From an uncultured Tateyamaria sp. (GTDB lineage Bacteria > Pseudomonadota > Alphaproteobacteria > Rhodobacterales > Rhodobacteraceae), in assembly GCF_947503465.1 (NCBI RefSeq), contig NZ_CANNDN010000004.1, forward strand, positions 62,001 through 126,000: 64,000 nucleotides of DNA, in the 5' to 3' direction. Positions 17,041 to 24,855 of this stretch are shown one piece after another. The notes under the pieces were generated by a model. The model made no database searches, was not told where the DNA came from, and worked only from the letters and a program-made list of their open reading frames with translations. Position 1 is the stretch's first letter. Every line of letters starts with the position of its first letter. A program made the translations under genes and the position numbers.

Positions 17041-17931
17041 TCATGTCGCCCGCTCGTCATCCCGCAGCAGCATCGACAGCGCCACCATGGTCAGCCCGAC
17101 CCCGACCCAGACGATGCCCGGCGGCAGACCATTGCCCAGCGCCACCTCCCACAGGATCACCCAGCTGGGCGTCAGGTAGGTATAGGCCATGACCTTGGCC
17201 GACGGCAGGCGCAACGTGGCGAACTGCAACAGCACAAAAGTGGCCGACGAGGCAAAGATCGCCACATACAGGATGGTCACCCAGACGATCCCGGGCAGGT
17301 CCGCCCACGGCGTTGCCATCAGGTCGCGCCACCCCCACAGGGTCAACAGGACGGCCCCCGCAACCAGCATCCCGAAGGTAAAGACCACCGCAGGCTCGCC
17401 CCGGTTCAGCTTGCGCACCATCGGGGTATAGATGGCGTGGCTGACGCATCCAAAGAAATAGATGACCTCGCCCCGCCCGACCTCGAACGCCAGAAAGGCC
17501 GCCAGGTCCGCGCGAAAAATCACCCACAGGGCACCCGTTGCCCCAACCGCGAGGGCCAGCGCCATCCGGGGTGTCGTGATCTGGCGCAGCAGGATGTAGC
17601 CGAAGACGCCAGACATGACCGGCGTCAGGGTGAAGACGGCCGCCGCACTGACCGGAGCGGCGGTTTTCAACCCCTCGAACATCAGGACAAAGTAGATGGC
17701 AAAGGTCGCGCCCAGAACGGCATAGCGCCAGGGCGCGTTGAGCGCGGCACGCGGTATGCCGCCCCGCGCCGCAACCGCCACGCCGATGACCAGCGCCGCG
17801 ATCCAGAACCGTACGGCGTTCAGGGCGGCGGGGGCGATGTCGTTCGCCGCCAGCGCGCCCAGTGAAAAGGACCCGGCCACCAGCGCCGAAAACAGAAGCA
17901 TCGCGGCATGGCCGCGCAAGGCAGGGGTCAC
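17041..17931 (-). CDS. EamA-family (DMT superfamily) transporter
   Basis: A 296-residue integral membrane protein with ten predicted helices arranged as two EamA repeats (residues about 5-135 and 145-285, each ending in conserved Gly/Pro-rich helices such as MAYTYLTPSWVILWE). Members export amino acids or other metabolites; the substrate is unknown. GTG 17931 overlaps the LysR stop by four bases (GTGA), so the transporter is translationally coupled to the regulator. Confidence 0.85.
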   Translation of the reverse strand: MTPALRGHAAMLLFSALVAGSFSLGALAANDIAPAALNAVRFWIAALVIGVAVAARGGIPRAALNAPWRYAVLGATFAIYFVLMFEGLKTAAPVSAAAVFTLTPVMSGVFGYILLRQITTPRMALALAVGATGALWVIFRADLAAFLAFEVGRGEVIYFFGCVSHAIYTPMVRKLNRGEPAVVFTFGMLVAGAVLLTLWGWRDLMATPWADLPGIVWVTILYVAIFASSATFVLLQFATLRLPSAKVMAYTYLTPSWVILWEVALGNGLPPGIVWVGVGLTMVALSMLLRDDERAT

Positions 17932-18815
17932 AGGACGTGCCAGTCCTTGGACCGTTCCTTGAGAAACGTGAGAAAGGCCTGCACCTTGTTGGTGCGGTGC
18001 AGATCGACATGGGTGACCAGCCACAGGGGCGACGACCAATCCTCGCGCGGGGTCGTGATTTCGACCAGGTCGGGGTTGGCGCGCGCCTCCATCACCGGCA
18101 AAAATCCGATGCCAGCCCCCGCCAGAACCGCCTGTTCAAGGGCCCGCACATCTGTCGACCGGAAGGTGATGTCGTCCTCGGCCACCTGACTGCGCAGCCA
18201 TTTGTGAAACGGCGCGCGGTTGTCGGCGACATCATGGCTGACAAAGCGGTGCCCCTTGGCGGCGCCGATGTCGTCGGGGCGCCCATGTTCGGCCACGTAT
18301 CCCTTGGTCGCATACAGCCCCATGGACTGCCGCACGAAAGGCTGGACCACGTTGTCGGGCTGGTCCGGCGCGTTGCCCGCGCGGATGGCCACATGTGCCT
18401 CTCCATATTCCAGGCGGAACAGACGCTCACCCGTCAGATACCGCACGATGACATCCGGGTGTTTTTGCTGGAACTCGGTCAGCACGGGCGCCATGCGCGG
18501 CGCCATCGTGACCAGAGAGGTCACGACAAGTTCGCCCGACACTTCGGTGCCGCGTCCCTTGATGCGGCCCACCAACTGGCTGAACTGATCATCCGTGGCC
18601 TGCGCCACGCGAAACAGGTCGTCGCCCGCCTCGGTCGGGGTGTAGCCGCGCGCGTGGCGCTGAAACAGCTTGACGCCCAGCCGCCCTTCCAGCGCGTCGA
18701 TATGGCGGATGACCGTGGCATGGTGCACGCCCAGCACATCCGCCGCACCGCTCACGGTGCCCATGCGCGCCACCTGATACGCGGTCTTGATTTCGTCCCA
18801 ATTGTCCATGGTCAA
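17928..18815 (-). CDS. LysR-family transcriptional regulator
   Basis: A 295-residue LysR protein. The winged helix comprises residues about 5-65 (IKTAYQVARMGTVSGAADVLGVHHATVIRHIDALE in sections), followed by a periplasmic-binding-protein-like effector domain. It lies divergent from azoR, with a symmetric site between them, and is co-transcribed with the EamA exporter. The arrangement suggests it responds to a quinone or electrophile reduced by AzoR, which is inference. Confidence 0.87.
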   Translation of the reverse strand: MTMDNWDEIKTAYQVARMGTVSGAADVLGVHHATVIRHIDALEGRLGVKLFQRHARGYTPTEAGDDLFRVAQATDDQFSQLVGRIKGRGTEVSGELVVTSLVTMAPRMAPVLTEFQQKHPDVIVRYLTGERLFRLEYGEAHVAIRAGNAPDQPDNVVQPFVRQSMGLYATKGYVAEHGRPDDIGAAKGHRFVSHDVADNRAPFHKWLRSQVAEDDITFRSTDVRALEQAVLAGAGIGFLPVMEARANPDLVEITTPREDWSSPLWLVTHVDLHRTNKVQAFLTFLKERSKDWHVL

Positions 18816-18860
18816 CGTATTCTCTGTGCAAATTCTAACAGATGCTGTTGATTTTCAGTA

Positions 18861-18880
18861 ATTGCGTTCGAATTTGCAAT
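18861..18880. promoter_or_regulatory. LysR operator candidate between lysR and azoR
   Basis: ATTGC-N10-GCAAT with an inner TTCGAA is a clear inverted repeat, centred about 55 bp from each start. It is the best candidate for the site through which the LysR protein controls azoR. Confidence 0.45.
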
Positions 18881-18934
18881 ATCCAATTCTATCAGCACAC
18901 CACGACATTCTTATCCCATACCGAGGACCCGACA

Positions 18935-19507
18935 ATGACCATTCTGCATATCGACAGTTCTGCCCGCACCCAAGGGTCGGTGACACGTGACCTGAGCGCC
19001 CGCATCGTCGCCAAGCTGGGGGGCGATGTGATCCGCCGCGACCTGACCGAAGCACTGCCTCAGATCACCGAGACATGGGTAAACGCCAACTTCACCCCCG
19101 TGGACGACCGTGATGCCGCACAGCGGGACACGCTGGCCCTGTCCGACAGCCTGGTGGAGGAACTGAACGCCGCCGACACCATTGTCATCGGCGCGCCCGT
19201 CTACAACTTTGGCGTGCCGGCCGCCCTGAAGGCCTGGATCGACCTGGTTGCCCGCGCCGGTGTGACCTTCAAATACAGTGAAACCGGCCCCGTCGGCCTG
19301 TTGCAGGGCAAGCGCGCGATTATCGCCATCGCCACCGGCGGCACAGCCGTCGGATCCGAGATCGACTTTGCCACCGGGTACCTCAAGCACATCATGGGCT
19401 TTATCGGCATCCACGACGTCGAGGTGATCGCCGCTGACCGCGTCATGGCCCATGGCGAAGAGGCCGTGGCCGACGCCAAGGCCGAGATCGAGAAGCTGGC
19501 CGCCTGA
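18935..19507 (+). CDS. azoR: FMN-dependent NADH:quinone / azo reductase AzoR
   Basis: A 190-residue flavodoxin-fold enzyme that reduces quinones and azo compounds with NADH. Family motifs are HIDSSAR near the N-terminus, the FMN loop GAPVYNFGVPAALKAWID and the ATGGTAVGSEIDFATGYLKHIMGFIG region. ATG 18935 follows GAGGACCC. It is divergent from a LysR gene, a common arrangement for azoR. Confidence 0.9.
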   Translation: MTILHIDSSARTQGSVTRDLSARIVAKLGGDVIRRDLTEALPQITETWVNANFTPVDDRDAAQRDTLALSDSLVEELNAADTIVIGAPVYNFGVPAALKAWIDLVARAGVTFKYSETGPVGLLQGKRAIIAIATGGTAVGSEIDFATGYLKHIMGFIGIHDVEVIAADRVMAHGEEAVADAKAEIEKLAA

Positions 19508-19530
19508 TCCGCGCCACCCCTCACCGCAAT

Positions 19531-19558
19531 AAAGCCCCCGTCCGTGCGGCGGGGGCCA
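19531..19558 (-). terminator. Terminator between azoR and the small secreted protein gene
   Basis: GCCCCCG (19534-19540) pairs with CGGGGGC (19550-19556) around a nine-base loop. On the minus strand CTTTATT follows, so it mainly serves the small secreted protein gene, and it may also end azoR. Confidence 0.6.
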
Positions 19559-19564
19559 ATCGTT

Positions 19565-19750
19565 TCAATGGCAGTGGTACGGCTGCGATCCGGCATGGCA
19601 GCACTGTCCGGGGGGCGACGATTTCCGACAGCCTCCGCCGTGATAAACGGCTTGCGCGGATGACGCGGACAAAACGGACGCCGCAAAACCGGGCGTAGCC
19701 ATGGGTCCGGCCAGGGAAAAGGATGCGAGGGTTACAAATACAAGTTTCAA
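19565..19750 (-). CDS. Small secreted Cys/His-rich protein
   Basis: A 61-residue peptide starting at TTG 19750 with AGGAG six bases upstream. A signal peptide covers residues 1-23 (MKLVFVTLASFSLAGPMA ...). The mature tail is rich in Gly, Cys and His: HGGGCRKSSPPGQCCHAGSQ then PYHCH, giving four Cys and four His in 25 residues. This could bind metal or form disulfides in the periplasm. Similar GGGCRKSSPPGQCCH tails occur in other Rhodobacteraceae, but no function is known to me. A perfect CtrA box lies 36 bp upstream. Confidence 0.6.
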   Translation of the reverse strand: MKLVFVTLASFSLAGPMATPGFAASVLSASSAQAVYHGGGCRKSSPPGQCCHAGSQPYHCH

Positions 19751-19785
19751 TCGAACTCCTGTGCGCAGTGCGCGGCAATTAAAGG

Positions 19786-19800
19786 TTAACGGAAGGTTAA
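19786..19800. promoter_or_regulatory. CtrA-type binding site (TTAA-N7-TTAA)
   Basis: TTAACGGAAGGTTAA matches the full CtrA consensus. It lies 36 bp upstream of the small secreted protein gene (minus) and 65 bp upstream of the membrane protein gene at 19865 (plus), so either or both could be controlled. Confidence 0.55.
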
Positions 19801-19864
19801 CGCGCGCAACGCCGGCAGGTTCCGGGACTTGTGAACAAGCGGTTCCGATCTGTAGCGTGCCCCC

Positions 19865-20329
19865 ATGACCGTGGTCCGCAACCTGCCCAGCCAATTGATC
19901 CTCGCCCACGCCCCGTGGTTTCTGGGCGGCGGCCTGATCGTGTGCATCATCGGGTGCGCGGCGGCGGGTCTTGCGCTGCTTGCGGCAGGCGAAACCGCGG
20001 GCCTGCTGACGGTCGCAGCGGGCGCAGGTGTGCCCCTTGGCATCTTCGCGATGGCGATCAAGCGGGACCAGGTGATCTTTGACGCGCGCGCAGGCACCGT
20101 CACCGTCCAGCGCCGCACCTTGCTGAAATATGCCAGCGCGGTGCACCCGCTGGACGGCGTGCGCCGGGCCGAGGTCGAGGCGTTTTCGGACACGGCCCGC
20201 CCGGTTCTGACCTTTCACGGCAGCACGGCGCCCTATCCGCTGGTCGAAGCGTTCCAGTCCGGCAATGGCCCGCGCCATTCAGCCCAGGCCATAAACGATT
20301 GGTTGCGGACCTACCGGCGGGCAGCCTAG
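19865..20329 (+). CDS. Membrane protein of unknown function
   Basis: A 154-residue protein with two membrane helices (residues about 17-40 and 44-65) followed by a soluble beta-rich domain (DQVIFDARAGTVTVQRRTLLKYASAVHPLDGV) that recalls bacterial PH-like domains. It is divergent from the small secreted protein gene, with a CtrA box between. The stop overlaps the convergent dinB gene by four bases. Confidence 0.6.
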   Translation: MTVVRNLPSQLILAHAPWFLGGGLIVCIIGCAAAGLALLAAGETAGLLTVAAGAGVPLGIFAMAIKRDQVIFDARAGTVTVQRRTLLKYASAVHPLDGVRRAEVEAFSDTARPVLTFHGSTAPYPLVEAFQSGNGPRHSAQAINDWLRTYRRAA

Positions 20330-20886
20330 CGCCCGGACCAGATGTCGGCCTCGGTCAGGCCCATTTCGGCCAGGTCCGGTGCCCGCCGTCTGGCATCCGC
20401 GTCCCACGACATGTAAAATTCATCAAGCTGCGGCGGCTGAACCGGGGTCAGGCTGAGCAGGCCATGCACTTGCCCGCGGTGATGGATCTGGTGCTGGATC
20501 AGATGCAGAAAGGTGCGGTCGAACCGGTCCTCCTGCACCCCGCTGTCGCGCGGCATCAGCACCGTGCGGCCAGGGTCGGACAGGGTCGCATCCTCGGTCA
20601 CCGCGATCAGGCGCCGGTCGACATCCCGTTGCGCGGCCCTGAGAGCGTCAAGGTCACGATGCGGCACGTCGTCCACAAAGGCGGACGGTCCCATACACGC
20701 CCCTTCCAAAGCAGACACATAGAACCAATCTACGATCAGGATGTGGTTCAGCGTCGCGATGATCGAGCCGAAGAACGATGCGCGCGGCGCGTCCAATTCG
20801 GCCGGCGTCAATCCGGCGCACGCCCGATGCAGACGATGGTTGGCCCATGCGTTGTTGTAGGCCTGAGGAACAAACAGCTGGGTCAT
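20326..20886 (-). CDS. dinB: DinB-family metal-dependent protein
   Basis: A 186-residue four-helix-bundle protein of the DinB/YfiT superfamily. The metal-binding histidines are in IIATLNHILIVD and FLHLIQHQIHHRGQV, the typical H-x3-H pattern. Members include thiol-dependent enzymes such as mycothiol or bacillithiol transferases; in Rhodobacteraceae the role is unknown. ATG 20886 is preceded by AAGGAAAGGACAGG. It is divergent from the cytochrome c gene. Confidence 0.82.
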   Translation of the reverse strand: MTQLFVPQAYNNAWANHRLHRACAGLTPAELDAPRASFFGSIIATLNHILIVDWFYVSALEGACMGPSAFVDDVPHRDLDALRAAQRDVDRRLIAVTEDATLSDPGRTVLMPRDSGVQEDRFDRTFLHLIQHQIHHRGQVHGLLSLTPVQPPQLDEFYMSWDADARRRAPDLAEMGLTEADIWSGR

Positions 20887-21001
20887 GCGGGCCTGTCCTT
20901 TCCTTGGGCGGTGCCCAAAAAATTGTGCCGAATTGATCAGGATCAGGGCGCGCGCGCCCCCGGTCCCTATCCTGGAACCGGTACCAGACAGGAGACGGAC
21001 C

Positions 21002-21400
21002 ATGAAACACTTCATCGCCACCTTCGCCCTGATTTGCAGCGCACCGCTCAGCGCAGGCGCGCAGGACACCAGCAATGGCGCGACCCTCTATCAACGGCAT
21101 TGCGCCACCTGCCACGGGGTCGAAGCGCGCGGGGACGGTCCGATGCGCCCGGCCTTGCTGCTGCAACCGCCCGGCCTGCGCGATCTTGCGGCGCGGAACG
21201 ACGGGGTCTTTCCCATCGCCCGCGTGGTGTCCCGCATCGACGGGCGCGACCCGCTGGTCAGCCACGGATCACCCATGCCGGTCTATGGCTGGTATTTCGA
21301 GGGTGAGGACACCGCGCTGAAAGCCGAAACCGGGCAGCCCATTCTGACCAGCAAGCCCATCGTGGACCTGATGGCCTATCTGGAGAGCATTCAGGAATAG
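21002..21400 (+). CDS. Periplasmic c-type cytochrome
   Basis: A 132-residue protein with a Sec signal peptide (MKHFIATFALICSAPLSAGA) and a single haem attachment site CATCH near residue 36. Met in PMPVYGW or PMRPAL may be the sixth ligand. The short class I domain suggests a soluble electron carrier. The ribosome-binding site AGGAGA precedes the ATG. No oxidoreductase partner is adjacent, so its donor and acceptor are unknown. Confidence 0.8.
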   Translation: MKHFIATFALICSAPLSAGAQDTSNGATLYQRHCATCHGVEARGDGPMRPALLLQPPGLRDLAARNDGVFPIARVVSRIDGRDPLVSHGSPMPVYGWYFEGEDTALKAETGQPILTSKPIVDLMAYLESIQE

Positions 21401-21564
21401 CGCACGACATCCAGCCACGACTTCAACGTACATCGTGCGCCCCCGCGCGCGCGACACGCCAACACGTGCAAACAAAATCCCCCCATCGGTCGAATAAACC
21501 GCACCGACCTCGTGTTTCCTCATCACAACGACATTGATGAGTGCGACACAGAGGGAATTGAACA

Positions 21565-22158
21565 ATGCAAAAGATTGATGGGGTCAACTATCCGGACGAC
21601 GTGCAAGGGGTGCTGGACGATGACAAGCTCGGCCCGATGTTTCGGGCGTATCTTAAGAAAAAGGGCACAGAAGCGAGCTATTTGTTTCTGGATGCCGCCA
21701 ACAAAAAACAGGATCCGAAAGCACATTTCAAACAGTTCTTTGCCGACGGTGCCAAATGTGAAGTCAACGTAGAGTCCAAGCTGCTGCTGGCTGCCAAGAG
21801 ATTGGGCAAGGCGCAGGACTGGAAGTCCAAGGAGTGGAAAGGCATCTACGAAGCCGCGGTCGCCAAAACCCGCTCGGTAATCGACCTGCAGTACCTTGAT
21901 TCATTCTTCACATCCGACGCGTTCAAAGAACACCACTTCTATACGATTGAAAAAGACATGCTGCGCAAGAACTATCCAGCGCTGCTTAAGGATTTGAATA
22001 CTGCTGACAAAAAGGCGGTCGCGAATGTCGCCGCATTGTTGAAAGCCGACAAGAAAAAAGCCCCGCGCGCTGTCAAAGCCTTGGTCAAGAAAAACAAAAT
22101 CGCGGAAAAGCCCCCCGGTGTGATTAAGAAGATCAAGAAGGCATTCAAAATCAAGTAA
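21565..22158 (+). CDS. Lysine-rich protein with a possible RGS-like domain
   Basis: A 197-residue cytosolic protein. Residues about 22-125 show the pattern of a regulator-of-G-protein-signalling fold: FRAYLKKKGTEASYLFLDAA, HFKQFFADGAKCEVNV, and at the end VIDLQYLDSFFTSDAFKEHH, which matches the last helices of RGS domains (F-x-x-S-D-x-F). The C-terminal 60 residues are extremely basic (KKKAPRAVKALVKKNK, VIKKIKKAFKIK), as for nucleic-acid or membrane contact. The gene is visibly less GC-rich than its neighbours and uses AAA Lys codons freely, a sign of transfer. RGS domains are rare in bacteria. The call rests on motif impression only. Confidence 0.5.
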   Translation: MQKIDGVNYPDDVQGVLDDDKLGPMFRAYLKKKGTEASYLFLDAANKKQDPKAHFKQFFADGAKCEVNVESKLLLAAKRLGKAQDWKSKEWKGIYEAAVAKTRSVIDLQYLDSFFTSDAFKEHHFYTIEKDMLRKNYPALLKDLNTADKKAVANVAALLKADKKKAPRAVKALVKKNKIAEKPPGVIKKIKKAFKIK

Positions 22159-22517
22159 TTTAAGCAGGGCGCAGGCTTGGTTTATTCTTCGGCCTTTCCC
22201 CGCCTGCGCCCATTGTCCCCAAACCGCAAGGGGCCGCTCCCTGCACCGCGCATGAAACACCCCGGATGTGCGGGGCTGCGTTTCATCGGCACGTCCTGGC
22301 CAGACTGCCGCCTTTCACTTGACACGCAAAGCACACTCACCTATCTGCCCACCAACACCCGGAAGCTCATCCTTCCGGTCCCTTGGGTCACACCGGGATC
22401 GCCCTCCGTCAGCGCGTTGCGCCCACGGGGGCGGTCGTCGTTTGGGTCATCCCTTGGGGTCTCCACCGCCCGGTCTTATCTCGGGCATGAACGCAACGGT
22501 CGAAAGGATGCAGGCCC
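22159..22517 (+). other. 359-bp gene-free region: hairpins and ffh leader
   Basis: It holds a 10-bp inverted repeat GGGCGCAGGC / GCCTGCGCCC directly after the RGS-like gene (22166-22210 region, no T-run), then an imperfect hairpin with outer ATGAAAC / GTTTCAT and inner CCCCG / CGGGG arms (22251-22286). Next come the ffh promoter at 22319 and a leader of about 160 nt with a CCGGAAG / CTTCCGG hairpin (22370-22390). I see no 4.5S RNA signature. Confidence 0.5.
22319..22347 (+). promoter_or_regulatory. Sigma-70-type promoter of ffh
   Basis: TTGACA (22319-22324), a 17-bp spacer and TATCTG (22342-22347) make a near-consensus housekeeping promoter. The transcript would have a leader of about 160 nt before the ffh ATG at 22518. 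Confidence 0.7.
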
Positions 22518-24017
22518 ATGTTTGAAAATCTCTCCGAACGCCTCTCCGGTGTCTTCGACCGTCTGACCAAGCAAGGCGCGCTGAGCGAGGACGACGTCAA
22601 GACCGCCCTGCGCGAGGTCCGCGTGGCGCTGCTCGAGGCCGACGTGTCGCTGCCCGTCGCGCGCGATTTCATCAAGCGTGTGCAGGACGAGGCGACAGGC
22701 CAGGCCGTCACCAAATCCGTCACCCCCGGCCAGCAGGTCGTCAAGATCGTGCATGACGCGCTGGTGGCGACGCTCACGGGCGAAGGTGAGCCGGGTGCGC
22801 TCAAGATCGACAGCCCCCCCGCCCCCATCCTCATGGTCGGCCTTCAGGGCGGCGGTAAAACCACGACCACCGCAAAACTCGCAAAACGCCTCACCGAACG
22901 GGATGGCAAGCGCGTGCTCATGGCGTCGCTGGACGTCAACCGCCCCGCCGCCATGGAACAGCTTGCCATCCTTGGCACCCAGATCGGCGTCGACACCCTG
23001 CCCATCGTGAAGGGCGAAGACCCCGTCGCCATCGCCAGACGCGCCAAGACGCAGGCCAGCATGGGCGGCTATGACGTTTACATGCTCGACACCGCCGGTC
23101 GCCTGTCGATCGACGAAGAGCTGATGAGCCAGGTCGAACAGGTCCGCGACGTCGCCACCCCGCGCGAGACGATCCTCGTGGTGGACGGCCTGACGGGGCA
23201 GGACGCCGTCAACACCGCCCAGAACTTTGACGACCGCATCGGCATCACCGGCGTCGTCCTCACCCGCATGGACGGCGACGGCCGCGGCGGTGCCGCCCTG
23301 TCCATGCGCGCCGTCACCGGCAAGCCCATCAAGTTCGTGGGCCTGGGCGAAAAGATGGACGCGCTCGAAACCTTCGAGCCGGACCGCATCGCGGGCCGCA
23401 TTCTGGGCATGGGCGACATCGTCAGCCTTGTCGAAAAGGCGCAGGAAACGATTGAGGCCGAACAGGCCGAAAAGATGATGAAGCGCATGGCCAAGGGTCA
23501 GTTCAACATGAACGACCTGAAGATGCAGCTGGAACAGATGATCAAGATGGGCGGTATGGAAGGCATGATGGGCATGATGCCCGGCATGGGGAAATTGTCG
23601 AAACAGGTGGCGGATGCCGGGTTTGACGACAAGATCCTCAAGCAGCAGATCGCCATGATTCAATCCATGACGAAAAAGGAACGCGCCGCCCCCCAAATCC
23701 TGCAAGCCTCCCGCAAGAAACGCATCGCCGCAGGCTCGGGCATGCAGGTCAGCGACCTCAACAAGCTGCTGAAAATGCACCGCCAGATGTCGGACATGAT
23801 GAAGAAGCTCGGCAAGGGCAAGGGCGGCATGATGAAACAGGCGATGAAGGCGATGATGGGCAAGGGCGGCATGCCCGACATGGGCAACATGGACCAGGCC
23901 CAGATGGAAGCGGCAGCCAAGCAGCTTGGCGGCAAGATGCCCGGCGGCCTGCCCGGTCTCGGTGGTGGCGGTATGCCCCTGCCCCCCGGCCTTTCGGGGT
24001 TCGGCAAAAAGAAATGA
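22518..24017 (+). CDS. ffh: Signal recognition particle protein Ffh
   Basis: A 499-residue SRP54 GTPase that, with 4.5S RNA and FtsY, targets nascent membrane proteins to SecYEG. It has an N domain (residues 1-100), a G domain with P-loop GLQGGGKTTTTAKLA, the DTAGRL G3 motif and TRMDGDGRGGAAL, and a methionine-rich M domain from about residue 300 (QLEQMIKMGGMEGMMGMMPG) with the RNA-binding GSGMQVSDLNKLLK motif. The C-terminus has an unusually long Met/Gly/Lys tail. Its stop overlaps the NIPSNAP gene by four bases. Confidence 0.97.
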   Translation: MFENLSERLSGVFDRLTKQGALSEDDVKTALREVRVALLEADVSLPVARDFIKRVQDEATGQAVTKSVTPGQQVVKIVHDALVATLTGEGEPGALKIDSPPAPILMVGLQGGGKTTTTAKLAKRLTERDGKRVLMASLDVNRPAAMEQLAILGTQIGVDTLPIVKGEDPVAIARRAKTQASMGGYDVYMLDTAGRLSIDEELMSQVEQVRDVATPRETILVVDGLTGQDAVNTAQNFDDRIGITGVVLTRMDGDGRGGAALSMRAVTGKPIKFVGLGEKMDALETFEPDRIAGRILGMGDIVSLVEKAQETIEAEQAEKMMKRMAKGQFNMNDLKMQLEQMIKMGGMEGMMGMMPGMGKLSKQVADAGFDDKILKQQIAMIQSMTKKERAAPQILQASRKKRIAAGSGMQVSDLNKLLKMHRQMSDMMKKLGKGKGGMMKQAMKAMMGKGGMPDMGNMDQAQMEAAAKQLGGKMPGGLPGLGGGGMPLPPGLSGFGKKK

Positions 24018-24346
24018 TCACCGCGCTCATCACATATGTGATCGACCCCGCAAAGGTCGATGCGTTCGAGGTCTACGCACGCGCGTGGATACACCTCGTA
24101 ACGCGCATGGGCGGCATCCATCACGGCTATTTCCTTCCCTCCGAAGGGGCCAACAACAAAGCCTGGGCCATGTTCTCGTTCCCGTCGCTCGCCGCCTACG
24201 AAGCCTACCGCACGGAAATGGCCCAGGACGGCGACTGCCAACGCGCCTACCAACACGCGCAAGACACGGGCTGCATCCTCAGCTTCGACCGCACCTTCAC
24301 CCGCCCCGTGCTCGACGGTGCCACAGTCGCGGAACTTGGCCTATGA
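24014..24346 (+). CDS. NIPSNAP-family protein
   Basis: A 110-residue ferredoxin-like alpha/beta-barrel protein. MITALITYVIDPAKVDAFEVYARAW and the GGIHHGYFLPSEGANN segment are typical of NIPSNAP proteins, which are often dimeric and of unknown reaction. It is translationally coupled to ffh (ATGA) and to the first acetyltransferase gene (ATGA), so it is part of the ffh operon. Confidence 0.8.
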   Translation: MITALITYVIDPAKVDAFEVYARAWIHLVTRMGGIHHGYFLPSEGANNKAWAMFSFPSLAAYEAYRTEMAQDGDCQRAYQHAQDTGCILSFDRTFTRPVLDGATVAELGL

Positions 24347-24855
24347 TCCCGACCGTCACCACCGACCGGCTGATCCTGCGCGGCGCACGGCGCGACGATT
24401 TCGACGCGTTTGCGGATATGCTCGCGGCGGATCGCACCGCCTATATGGGTGGCCCGTTCGACCGGGCGGCGGCGTGGCGGCTCTTTGCCATGAACCTGGC
24501 AAGCTGGCCGCTTGATGGCTTCGGCGCTTGGATGATCACCGACCGCACCACGGGCGCATTCCTGGGCGATGTGGGCATCACCCACCCGATCCGCTTTCCG
24601 GAACCCGAGCTTGGCTGGACGCTGACAGGCGATGCCGAAGGTCAAGGCTACGCCACCGAAGCCGCAAGCGCGGCCCTCGACTGGTACTGGACCAACACCG
24701 ACGCCGACACGGTGGTCAGCTACATCACCCCTGGCAACACCCGCTCCGAAGCGCTCGCCTCCAAACTCGGCGCAACGCTGGGCCCCGATGCCCCCCTGCC
24801 CGACGGCGAAACGCCCGCGGAAACGGCGGTCTACCGCCACGGACGGCCCGCATGA
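24343..24855 (+). CDS. GNAT N-acetyltransferase, RimJ/RimL type (paralogue 1 of 5)
   Basis: A 170-residue Acetyltransf_3 protein. TTDRLILRGARRDDFDAF is the N-terminal RimJ-like motif, GDAEGQGYATEAASAAL the acetyl-CoA pyrophosphate-binding loop, and PGNTRSEALASKLGA the C-terminal arm. The substrate could be a protein N-terminus, an amino acid or a drug. It overlaps its neighbours by four bases each side, so the five genes are co-translated. Confidence 0.87.
   Translation: MIPTVTTDRLILRGARRDDFDAFADMLAADRTAYMGGPFDRAAAWRLFAMNLASWPLDGFGAWMITDRTTGAFLGDVGITHPIRFPEPELGWTLTGDAEGQGYATEAASAALDWYWTNTDADTVVSYITPGNTRSEALASKLGATLGPDAPLPDGETPAETAVYRHGRPA

Noticed and set aside
22159-22517. A 4.5S SRP RNA gene next to ffh
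   Set aside because: The hairpins present lack the conserved GGAA-type tetraloop region and internal loop of SRP RNA.
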